In this document: positions 1 through 6,358 of the stretch, one piece after another | Position numbering within the stretch: the first letter of the stretch is position 1 | How the letters are laid out: each line of letters opens with the position of its first letter | Source: CAYUNA01 sp047629355 | GTDB lineage: Bacteria > Bacteroidota > Bacteroidia > Chitinophagales > Saprospiraceae | DNA: 12,388 nucleotides | Reading direction: 5' to 3' | NCBI GenBank assembly: GCA_047629355.1 | Contig: JBLHWU010000193.1 | Location: forward strand, 1 to 12,388 | The notes under the pieces: model-generated | Database searches by the model: none | What the model saw: only the letters and a program-made list of their open reading frames with translations | What the model was told of the DNA's origin: nothing | Translations under genes and position numbers: made by a program

Positions 1-157
1 TGGTTTTTTTGTCGATTTCTGCTCATATCGATACTTCTTTTTTCCATCCTTCTCGGCTACCAGTCAGTTCTTTTACTCGTTTCCGTAATCTCTCTATTTC
101 TTTCCTTCGTGCTATCGCTTTCTTTTTCCAATTATTGGTGGTGCCACAAATGTGCAC
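1..157 (-). pseudogene. 5' fragment of a transposase-like gene, frameshifted
   Basis: Reading leftwards from a GTG at 157, the minus strand encodes a short, very basic helical peptide with a W-K-K-K-A...R-K-E...L-R-K-R...E-L...S-R-E...W-K pattern. From memory this resembles the N-terminal segment of certain Bacteroidota insertion-sequence transposases, but I cannot name the family. The frame hits TGA at 25-23. Removing one A from the A6 run (plus-strand T6 at 38-43) restores an open frame reading W-K-K-K-Y-R-Y-E-Q to the edge, as the pattern would predict. The gene is therefore either broken by a one-base insertion or decoded by frameshifting. The start is uncertain because the GTG lies inside a 13-bp inverted repeat (146-158 with 372-384). 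The catalytic domain would lie outside the window. Confidence 0.42.
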
Positions 158-195
158 TTCTACAGTTTAGGTGCTTTTCTTTATCAAAGGGATTT

Positions 196-343
196 TTAAG
201 GGATAAAAACGATTTTGCAAAAATCTTTTTTATCCCTTAATACCCCTCCCGCGTTGCCGCAGGCAACGCGCACTGTGTTTTTTGAAGCTCGAAAACCTTA
301 CGATTTTCTCGCTGCTCAAACTTAAAAAACCTTCGTTTACACA
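196..343 (+). repeat. Structured 148-bp intergenic repeat, copy A
   Basis: The copy opens with a long hairpin: 14 bp (196-209 with 227-240), one C-T mismatch, then 6 bp (211-216 with 220-225). A spacer leads to a GC-rich hairpin with a 9-bp stem (250-258 with 262-270) and a GCA loop. After CGCACTGTGT comes a conserved tract containing GATTTTCTCGCTGCTC (302-317), and the copy ends in GTTTACACA (335-343). The same order of parts is found reversed at 3067-3214 and 9218-9348. A further hairpin follows (344-352 with 379-387, GTAACAAAT/ATTTGTTAC). The copy is bracketed by the 13-bp inverted repeat 146-158 / 372-384. Confidence 0.75.
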
Positions 344-640
344 GTAACAAATCACTTTTTCAATAAATGGTAGTGCACATTTGTTACACTACCCAATTAT
401 TTAACTTATTTTTGTCTTGCCCTATGGGTAGATTCCTCGTTTTTTTTGATTGTTTCACAGCGCAAAAATACGGGGATTTTTTTGCATTGTTTGTACAGCC
501 TATCTTTAAGACTATCTTTTTTCGCTATTTTCCCTTTAAAAATCATTCTATAACGTAGGCTATACAAGGATTTTTAAAGAAAAACTATCAAAAAAATCTT
601 AGCCCCAAAATTCTATCAGTAAATATGGTTTACTACTTAC
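344..640. other. Non-coding spacer with imperfect inverted repeats
   Basis: I see no convincing gene here. The stretch holds the hairpin 344-387 and an inverted pair TTGTACAGCCTA (491-502) / TAGGCTATACAA (556-567) that matches at 11 of 12 positions. A plus-strand open frame at 367-558 is rich in Phe and Cys, crosses these repeats and has no recognisable domain, so I do not call it. Confidence 0.5.
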
Positions 641-808
641 CTATTGGAATAGTAATGAATGAATACCAAAATATTGAGAAAATTGTACAGTAACTCCATT
701 CATTTCCATAATCCATTGGTAAGAAAAAGCAATTATTAATGGTGAAAACATCAAAAATAATATATATGCAATAATTACAATTTTATCCTTCAATATTTTG
801 TTGCCCAT
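641..808 (-). CDS. Possible small membrane protein downstream of dctM (55 aa)
   Basis: An ATG at 808 opens a 55-codon frame ending in TAG at 643-641. The peptide has a basic start (M-G-N-K-I-L-K-D-K), one strongly hydrophobic stretch at about residues 10-30 (I-V-I-I-A-Y-I-L-F-L-M-F-S-P-L-I-I-A-F), and a short polar tail with W32. This is the shape of a single-span membrane peptide. It begins only 14 nt after the dctM stop, so it could be the last gene of the TRAP operon. No family is recognised. AT-rich DNA readily yields hydrophobic chance frames and no ribosome binding site is visible, so this is a candidate, not a firm gene. Confidence 0.35.
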   Translation of the reverse strand: MGNKILKDKIVIIAYILFLMFSPLIIAFSYQWIMEMNGVTVQFSQYFGIHSLLFQ

Positions 809-822
809 TTTTTGTCAATTTT

Positions 823-2160
823 TTAAATAAACACCATCACAATCTGCGGAAACAAAACCACCGCCAACAAAAACAGTACTTGAATCGCCACAAACGGAAT
901 AATTCCCCGATACAAATGCCCCGTCGTCACTTCAGGCGGTGCTACTCCTTTCAGATAAAATAGGGAAAATCCAAACGGTGGCGTCAAGAAGGAGGTCTGT
1001 AAATTCATTGCTAATAAAATACCAACCCAAATCAACAATTGTCCTTCTTGAAAACCGTATTCTGCAATAAATATAGGCTCCATTTCAATGAAAATCGGCG
1101 CAACTACGGGCACGATGATAAAGATAATTTCAATAAAATCAATAAAAAAACCAGCAATGAAAACAACCAGCATCACCAATGCCAAAAAGACCATTGGAGA
1201 AAGATTCGCATTTTCAATGACTTCAATTAAGAAACGGTCACCGCCCATTTCTCGAAAAACAAAGGTAAACGTCGTCGCCCCCAATAAAATGATAAAAACC
1301 ATACAAGTCAAATGCGTCGTCTCCCGCATCACAGATTGTAGAACTTTCAGTGTCAATTTTCCTTGCGTCACCGTCAAAATCGTCGCGCCCAATGCACCAA
1401 CTGCCGCCGCTTCCGTTGGAGAAGCAATTCCGCCCAATATCGAACCCAAGACCGAAATTATCAGCAATAAGGGCAAGACAAAGGCTTTCAGTACCTTCAT
1501 TTTAAAGTTCTTATCTTTAAACGCAGCAATCTCCGCCGCTGGTATCGCTGGCGCTAAATTTGGATTCATCGCCGCCCGCACACCTATATATATGATGTAA
1601 ATTCCAACCAATAAAAAGCCCGGAATCAACGCCGCTGCAAATAAATCACCCACCGAAATATTCAACACACTCCCCAATAAAACCAGTACAATCGACGGCG
1701 GAATTATCTGCCCCAAAGTCCCACTTGCCGCTATCGTTCCAGTCGCCAATTCGGTCTGGTAGCCTCGTTTCAACATCGTTGGCAAGCTAATCAAGCCCAT
1801 CGTTATCACTGTTGCGCCTACGATTCCCGTTGATGCCGCCAATAATGCACCGACAATTACGACCGAAATCGCCAAGCCACCTTTTACTTTTCCAAATAAC
1901 ATCGCCATTGTTTCGAGTAAACTCTCGGCTAAACCTGATTTTTCAAGCATGATGCCCATAAAAATGAACAATGGAACTGCCAATAAAACGTAATTGCCCA
2001 TCACGCCCATGATGCGCGGAGGCAAGGCAGTAAAAGTCGAAGGTTCAAAAAAGCAAAGGGCATAAATCAGGGAGATGCCCCCTAACGTAAACGCGACGGG
2101 ATAGCCGTATAGAATGAGAATGAAAATGCTAAAGAAAAGTATAATTGCTATGATTGCCAT
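823..2160 (-). CDS. dctM: TRAP transporter large permease, DctM type
   Basis: This is the large membrane subunit of a tripartite ATP-independent periplasmic (TRAP) importer, which carries a small organic anion across the inner membrane using the sodium gradient. The 445-residue protein is hydrophobic throughout, with about a dozen membrane segments, and is normal in length. Family motifs visible are V-P-L-F-I-F-M-G at 62-69, a T-L-G-Q-I-I-P-P-S segment at 148-156, and the second-half signature G-I-A-S-P-T-E-A-A-A-V-G at 244-255. The character, from memory, is closest to the mannitol/chloroaromatic (FcbT3-like) branch; the substrate cannot be read from the sequence. The ATG at 2160 gives the expected N-terminal helix. 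It follows dctQ by 56 nt, with a long hairpin beginning in that gap. No dctP is visible on either side. Confidence 0.95.
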   Translation of the reverse strand: MAIIAIILFFSIFILILYGYPVAFTLGGISLIYALCFFEPSTFTALPPRIMGVMGNYVLLAVPLFIFMGIMLEKSGLAESLLETMAMLFGKVKGGLAISVVIVGALLAASTGIVGATVITMGLISLPTMLKRGYQTELATGTIAASGTLGQIIPPSIVLVLLGSVLNISVGDLFAAALIPGFLLVGIYIIYIGVRAAMNPNLAPAIPAAEIAAFKDKNFKMKVLKAFVLPLLLIISVLGSILGGIASPTEAAAVGALGATILTVTQGKLTLKVLQSVMRETTHLTCMVFIILLGATTFTFVFREMGGDRFLIEVIENANLSPMVFLALVMLVVFIAGFFIDFIEIIFIIVPVVAPIFIEMEPIFIAEYGFQEGQLLIWVGILLAMNLQTSFLTPPFGFSLFYLKGVAPPEVTTGHLYRGIIPFVAIQVLFLLAVVLFPQIVMVFI

Positions 2161-2186
2161 GTTAGTGATTCGTTTTTTATTTAATT

Positions 2187-2259
2187 TGTCATTCTGAACG
2201 AAGCCGAAGAATCTGGCTAGACCGTTTCATCAGATTCTTCGGCTTCGCTCAGAATGACA
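2187..2259. repeat. Inverted pair of a 29-nt dispersed repeat between dctQ and dctM
   Basis: Arms 2187-2215 and 2231-2259 pair at 28 of 29 positions around a 15-nt loop. The arm reads TGTCATTCTGA-[AG]-CGAAGCCGAAGAATCTG, a type of intergenic repeat I recognise as common in Bacteroidota and some other bacteria. A diverged single copy lies at 8265-8293. The dctQ frame runs through the right arm and stops (TAG, 2219-2217) in the loop. In the transcript the stem would form across the end of dctQ and before dctM, so it could set the ratio of the two products or protect one end of the message. That role is inference. Confidence 0.85.
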
Positions 2260-2750
2260 CATAGATTCTCCGCCACTTTCCCAATCGCCTGTAAAAGCAA
2301 CAAACTCATTCCAATGACAATCGCAAATTTCATCAAATACCGAGCAGGCAAGCCACCAGGATTGGCACTTCCTTCTCCATCCAAAAACGAAGCATAAGCA
2401 TATTGATAAGAAAAATAAATAATCAAAACACACCACGGAATCAAAAATACCACACTACCCACCAAGTCCGTCCAAGCTTTGTCTTTTTCTGAAAAATTAG
2501 CATAAAATAAATCAACCCGCACATGACGGTCGTGCTTCAAAGCAAAACCTGCCCCCAACAAGAATATTAAGGAAAACAAGTGCCCTTCCAACTCCATCAT
2601 CCACACTTGGGAAGCACTAAAAAAGTAGCGAGCTGTCACATCAAAGCAAACCAATAGCACCAAAACAACCGTCAACCAAGATACGCCTCGCCCCACAGTT
2701 TCATTGACTTGATTGACAAAATGGGCAACTCCTTTTAAGAAATCATTCAT
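2217..2750 (-). CDS. dctQ: TRAP transporter small permease, DctQ type, with repeat-derived C terminus
   Basis: This is the small four-helix membrane subunit that pairs with DctM. From the ATG at 2750 it has 177 residues, with membrane segments near 22-44, 56-72, 95-118 and 138-158. The family signature M-E-L-E-G-H then L-K-H-D-R-H-V-R-V-D-L-F-Y (52-83) is clear, as is G-G-L-P-A-R-Y before the last helix. That last motif fits the FcbT2-like group. The frame is open upstream to 2849, but the extra 33 residues are unlike the family, so I chose 2750. Residues 165-177 (V-I-L-S-E-A-E-E-S-D-E-T-V) and the stop are encoded by the 29-nt repeat and its loop, so the native C terminus has probably been replaced. 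The last helix is intact, so the protein is likely functional. Confidence 0.92.
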   Translation of the reverse strand: MNDFLKGVAHFVNQVNETVGRGVSWLTVVLVLLVCFDVTARYFFSASQVWMMELEGHLFSLIFLLGAGFALKHDRHVRVDLFYANFSEKDKAWTDLVGSVVFLIPWCVLIIYFSYQYAYASFLDGEGSANPGGLPARYLMKFAIVIGMSLLLLQAIGKVAENLCVILSEAEESDETV

Positions 2751-2849
2751 ATTTCGTGGTAATTTTTTTGGCAAGATACAAAGTTCTTGAAAAAAGCAAA
2801 ATAAGGGTTGATGTAAGATTACTCTCCGTGATGTGCTGATAAGTACCAT

Positions 2850-3081
2850 GTAAACTAAGTTTCATTAAATTATAGAGGCATGGCCTCGGTACTGTTTGTA
2901 GGAATGATTTATTTATATTTTCAAAGCCGCATCGCGGCGGCACGGCTAATTATATTAGTGTCGTGGCGATGCCACTTTAAAAACATAAATCCAATTTTCT
3001 ACAAACAGTGTCGGCGCGATGCGCCTTAAGAATCTCATACGACCTAATGTACATAATATTAGTTTTTGTGTAAACTAAGTT
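2850..3081. repeat. REP-like cluster of mini-hairpins with three-base loops
   Basis: Four 5-bp stems with 3-nt loops lie in a row: GAGGC-ATG-GCCTC (2875-2887), GCCGC-ATC-GCGGC (2926-2938), GTGGC-GAT-GCCAC (2963-2975) and GGCGC-GAT-GCGCC (3013-3025). The last two are each preceded by GTGTCG or its overlap. The first two carry the reverse form (CGGTAC, CGGCAC) on their right. Units 2 and 3 lie inside a larger imperfect dyad whose ends are ACTGTTTGTAG (2891-2901) and CTACAAACAGT (2999-3009). The cluster sits between direct copies of GTAAACTAAGTT (2850-2861 and 3070-3081). Confidence 0.7.
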
Positions 3082-3214
3082 GGTCTGAGTTTTAGAAGTG
3101 AGGAAATCCTAAAGTTTTCCTGCCTCAAAACAAATAGTGCGCCTCGCCTGCGGCGAGACGGATGGGATTCTTGAGGGGTAAGAGTGGTGTTTGCAAACCA
3201 CTCTTACCCCTCAA
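3067..3214 (-). repeat. Structured 148-bp intergenic repeat, copy B
   Basis: Read on the minus strand from 3214, this copy begins TTGAGGGGTAA (copy A: TTAAGGGATAA) and forms a perfect 18-bp hairpin (3171-3188 with 3197-3214) around GTTTGCAA. The GC-rich hairpin follows (3143-3148 with 3152-3157, loop GCA on this strand), then GGCGCACTAT, a tract GGATTTCCTCACTTCT, and the same end GTTTACACA (3075-3067). The span is 148 nt, as in copy A. The two differences from copy A within the first 11 bases are both matched by complementary changes on the other side of the stem. It lies in the divergent spacer between dctQ and the M1 peptidase gene. Confidence 0.75.
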
Positions 3215-3343
3215 ACGCCCTTGATTTAAAGTGTATCAAAATTTAATTCATGCAGTATTTTTAAGAATAAACTGTCTGCATTCCCTTCTTTTCCCATTTT
3301 TTTTTAGAAATTTGCCATTCATTCAAAAACAACCATGTAAAAT

Positions 3344-5239
3344 ATGACAATTCATAAAATATTATTCCTGTGCTTCACTACCCTATTTTTGACCAATTGC
3401 ATAGATGCCCCAACCACTGATTCGTCAACTAAAGATAAACCGAATATGCAAGCAAAAGCTATCTATTCCAAAGCATTGGACACGCATACTTATGCCCGCC
3501 CAAAAGAAGCGGTGACGAAGCATTTAAGCTTAAACTTGGATGTTAATTTTGAAAAAAAGCAACTGAAAGGCTACGCTAAATGGTATATTGAAAATAGCAA
3601 TACTAAAGAAATTCGCTTTGATACCCGTGATTTAATGATTGAAAAAGTGACGATTGGGGAAGACGAAAAACCAACTAAATTTCGGGTTTCTAAAAACGTT
3701 GATAAATTTAAAGGCGCTGCCTTAATCGTTGATATTGAGCCGACTACGGAAGTTGTGACTATTTATTATGCAACGTCTCCTACCAAAGCCGCCGCACTCG
3801 ATTGGGTTGCTCCTGCCTTGACTGCCGACAAAAACCACCCTGCCCTTTTCACACAAGGACAAGCGATTTTGACCCGGACTTGGATTCCTTGCCAAGATAG
3901 CCCAGGTATTCGGATTACTTATGATGCGACTATGCGTGTACCGAAGGATTTGATGGCAGTAATGAGCGCAACCAACCCTCAAAAAAAATCGGCTGATGGT
4001 GTTTATACTTTTGAAATGAAGCAACCGATTCCAGCCTATTTGATTGCTTTGGCAGTTGGTGATTTGGAATTTAGACCTATTGGCGACCGGACTGGAATTT
4101 ATGCTGAACCGAGCGTTATTGACGCTGCGGCGAATGAATTTGCAGACATGGAAAAAATGTTAATTGCTGCCGAAAACCTTTATGGTGCTTATGATTGGGA
4201 ACGATATGATGTGATTGTTTTGCCGCCAAGCTTCCCTTTTGGAGGAATGGAAAACCCACGTTTGACCTTCGCAACGCCGACGATTATTGCAGGCGATCGT
4301 TCGTTGACTTCCTTGATTGCCCATGAATTGGCGCACTCTTGGTCGGGCAATTTGGTTACGAATGCGACTTGGGACGATTTCTGGTTAAATGAAGGTTTTA
4401 CCGTTTACTTTGAGCGACGAATTATGGAAGCATTATATGGGGAAGATTATGCAAATATGCTTTCCGTTTTGGGACACCAAGATTTAGTGTCAGACATCCA
4501 TGATTTGGAAGATGCCGATACGCATTTGAAATTAGACCTAAAAGACCGGGACCCAGATGATGGAATGACTGATATTGCTTACGAAAAAGGTGCGTTCTTT
4601 TTACAATTATTGGAGCGACAAGTTGGGCGAGAAAAATTTGATGAATTTGTAAGTAAATATTTCCAAAAGCATAAATTTCAGACGATTACGACGGAAGATT
4701 TTGTAAAATACCTAAATGAACATTTGATTCAACCGAATGAAATTCGCCTGGATTTAGATGAGTGGATTTATGGCCCAGGTATTCCAGATAATATCTTCTT
4801 GCGAGGTTCTGATAGGTTTAAAAATGTAGAAACACAAGTTGAGCAATTTTATAAAACAAACGATGTCAAAGGCTTAAATACCAGCGATTGGACGACACAT
4901 GAGTGGCTACATTTTATCAGAAACATCAAGCCAGATACGGGCAATCCGATGATGGCAAAATTAGATACTACTTTCGGTTTTAGTGATTCTGGAAACTCCG
5001 AAATTTTGGCAGCATGGTTTGAGGTGTCCATTAAAAATGGCTACGCTTTAAAAATTTTACCAAAAATTGAAAAGTTCTTGACAAGTGTTGGACGACGGAA
5101 ATTTTTGACGCCGCTTTATCGGGGAATGAAAGAAAATGATATGTACCCACAAGCCAAAGCGATTTATGCGAAGGCTCGACCAAATTATCATTCCGTAAGT
5201 CGAGGCACAATGGATGCACTTATGGGCAATGAAGAATAA
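3344..5239 (+). CDS. M1 metallo-aminopeptidase lipoprotein, leukotriene-A4-hydrolase type
   Basis: This zinc aminopeptidase removes N-terminal residues from peptides; as a lipoprotein it should be anchored facing the periplasm. Residues 1-19 form a lipoprotein signal with lipobox L-T-N-C and acylated C19. The N-terminal beta domain spans about 55-250 and the catalytic domain about 260-470. It shows G-G-M-E-N (300-304), zinc ligands H327, H331 and E350 in H-E-L-A-H...N-E-G, catalytic E328, and Y413 in Y-E-K-G. The helical C-terminal domain ends with G-R-R-K-F (583-587), where R584 and K586 match the substrate-carboxylate residues of human LTA4H as I recall them. The G-G-M-E-N form and that C-terminal domain place it in the LTA4H branch. 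Epoxide hydrolase activity cannot be assumed. The start is supported by the signal peptide. The last codons and stop overlap the left arm of a dyad repeat. It runs co-directionally with the SDR gene 221 nt on. Confidence 0.95.
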   Translation: MTIHKILFLCFTTLFLTNCIDAPTTDSSTKDKPNMQAKAIYSKALDTHTYARPKEAVTKHLSLNLDVNFEKKQLKGYAKWYIENSNTKEIRFDTRDLMIEKVTIGEDEKPTKFRVSKNVDKFKGAALIVDIEPTTEVVTIYYATSPTKAAALDWVAPALTADKNHPALFTQGQAILTRTWIPCQDSPGIRITYDATMRVPKDLMAVMSATNPQKKSADGVYTFEMKQPIPAYLIALAVGDLEFRPIGDRTGIYAEPSVIDAAANEFADMEKMLIAAENLYGAYDWERYDVIVLPPSFPFGGMENPRLTFATPTIIAGDRSLTSLIAHELAHSWSGNLVTNATWDDFWLNEGFTVYFERRIMEALYGEDYANMLSVLGHQDLVSDIHDLEDADTHLKLDLKDRDPDDGMTDIAYEKGAFFLQLLERQVGREKFDEFVSKYFQKHKFQTITTEDFVKYLNEHLIQPNEIRLDLDEWIYGPGIPDNIFLRGSDRFKNVETQVEQFYKTNDVKGLNTSDWTTHEWLHFIRNIKPDTGNPMMAKLDTTFGFSDSGNSEILAAWFEVSIKNGYALKILPKIEKFLTSVGRRKFLTPLYRGMKENDMYPQAKAIYAKARPNYHSVSRGTMDALMGNEE

Positions 5240-5317
5240 AAAATTAAGAATTAAAAATGAGGTGCGACGGGTTCCTCCTCATTTTTAACTCTTGCATTCA
5301 ATTCTTAATTCTTCATT
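5228..5317. repeat. AT-rich dyad repeat, unit 1
   Basis: The left arm (5228-5262) contains AATTAAGAATTAAAAATGAG, and the right arm (5277-5317) reads back as nearly the same sequence with a short insertion. The loop is GC-richer (TGCGACGGGTTCCT). The left arm includes the last sense codons and the stop of the M1 peptidase gene. It could act as a weak terminator for that gene, although its T-runs are inside the stem. Confidence 0.6.
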
Positions 5318-5340
5318 ACAAAAATGGATGTACTTCTTAA

Positions 5341-5460
5341 TAATGAAAAATTAACAATGGGGACATAAGAAACGCGAATTAAATAACCTAACGGGATTAC
5401 TCCCATTTTTAATGCTGTTGTCCAATTCTTCATTCTTAATTTTTAATTCTTCATTATAAA
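5341..5460. repeat. AT-rich dyad repeat, unit 2, ending at the SDR start codon
   Basis: A second, longer and less regular dyad of the same kind. The left side begins TAATGAAAAATTAACAATGG (5341-5360). The right side runs from CCCATTTTTAA to TTCATTATAAA, directly before the ATG at 5461. Its right half repeats that of unit 1: CATTTTTAA...CAATTCTT...TTCATTA(C/T)AAA...ATGGAT. Unit 1 thus ends in its own ATGGAT (5324-5329), which opens a 14-codon frame to TAA at 5366-5368. Confidence 0.55.
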
Positions 5461-6219
5461 ATGGATTTCACCAACAAAACAGTACTGATCACCGGCGGTT
5501 CACGCGGTATCGGCAAAGCAACAGCCATAGCATTTGCAGCACGTGGTGCACAGGTAGCTATCAATTTTAAATCCAATAGTCGAGCAGCACAAGAGACCGT
5601 TAATTTACTGGCAGGCGATGGACATTTTGCAGCAAAAGCAGATATTGGCAACCCAGCGGCGGTCTTAGATTTGGTTGATACTGTGATTTCTGAATTTGGA
5701 AAAATTGATATTGTCGTCAATAATGCGGGCATTTATCGGGAGCACCCGGTGCTAAAAACCAGTTTTGAAAAATGGCAAGAAAGCTGGCAAGAAACCCTTG
5801 ATGTGAACTTGATAGGACCAGCGAATGTTTGCTTTTGCGTCGCCAAACACATGGCAAAAGCAGGAGGTGGACGCATCATCAACGTATCCTCTCGCGGTGC
5901 ATTTCGGGGCGAACCTGAATATACGGCTTATGGTGCAAGTAAAGCTGGCTTGAATTCTTTGAGTCAGTCCTTGGCGCGAGAATTAGGGCGACATAATATA
6001 TGTGTTGGCGTGGTTGCACCCGGATTTGTGGAAACAGATATGACGCGGCAATTTTTGGATAGCAAAGAAGGAGAAGCGATGCGCAATCAGAGTCCATTGG
6101 GTCGAGTGGCGACGCCAGAGGAAGTTGCACAGGCGATTATGTATTTCGCAGCAGACGGTGCGGCATTTATGACAGGTGGGATTATTGATGTGAATGGGGC
6201 GTCGTATTTGCGGTCGTAG
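5461..6219 (+). CDS. SDR-family NAD(P)-dependent oxidoreductase, FabG-like
   Basis: This is a classical short-chain dehydrogenase/reductase of 252 residues, the normal length. The Rossmann fold starts with the cofactor motif T-G-G-S-R-G-I-G (11-18). N-N-A-G is at 87-90. The catalytic tetrad is N116, S144, Y157 and K161 (Y-G-A-S-K). P-G-F-V-E-T-D-M follows, and the C-terminal part has the usual T-G-G-I-I-D-V-N-G. The resemblance to 3-oxoacyl-ACP reductase (FabG) is general. Many paralogues act on sugars, alcohols or other ketones, and there is no fatty-acid gene nearby, so the substrate is open and I give no symbol. The ATG at 5461 places the glycine motif at the usual distance. It is preceded only by the dyad repeat, so its promoter or leader lies in or near that repeat. 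It converges on the beta-barrel gene. Confidence 0.93.
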   Translation: MDFTNKTVLITGGSRGIGKATAIAFAARGAQVAINFKSNSRAAQETVNLLAGDGHFAAKADIGNPAAVLDLVDTVISEFGKIDIVVNNAGIYREHPVLKTSFEKWQESWQETLDVNLIGPANVCFCVAKHMAKAGGGRIINVSSRGAFRGEPEYTAYGASKAGLNSLSQSLARELGRHNICVGVVAPGFVETDMTRQFLDSKEGEAMRNQSPLGRVATPEEVAQAIMYFAADGAAFMTGGIIDVNGASYLRS

Positions 6220-6257
6220 GGCTATTGGTCTTGAGTTGTAGGTACTGGGCGAAATAC

Positions 6258-6281
6258 AAAGAAACTGAATGTCAGTTCTTT
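6258..6281. terminator. Candidate bidirectional terminator between convergent genes
   Basis: AAAGAA-A-CTGA / TCAG-TTCTTT forms a 10-bp stem with one bulged A and an ATG loop. It lies between the SDR stop (6219) and the beta-barrel gene stop (6359). No long T-run follows on either strand, so strength is doubtful. The rest of this 139-bp spacer holds nothing I can name. Confidence 0.35.
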
Positions 6282-6358
6282 ATAAGAAATTGATAATCAG
6301 AATTTACAACGTTACAAGGATAGCCTGGTCTTAGAAATAGACTATTGATTTTTAGGTT

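Noticed and set aside
367..558. Plus-strand 63-codon frame between repeat copy A and the TRAP genes
   Set aside because: It crosses hairpin repeats, is Phe/Cys-rich, has no recognisable domain and no upstream signal.
1088..1600. Plus-strand 170-codon frame
   Set aside because: It is antisense to the well-supported dctM; its Lys/Ile/Thr-rich composition is what a reversed membrane-protein gene gives.
2751..2849. 33-residue N-terminal extension of DctQ
   Set aside because: The sequence is unlike DctQ proteins, and the ATG at 2750 gives the normal length and topology.
3240..3343. Promoter of the M1 peptidase gene
   Set aside because: I looked for the Bacteroidota TTTG / TAnnTTTG pattern, but found only poor matches with wrong spacing.
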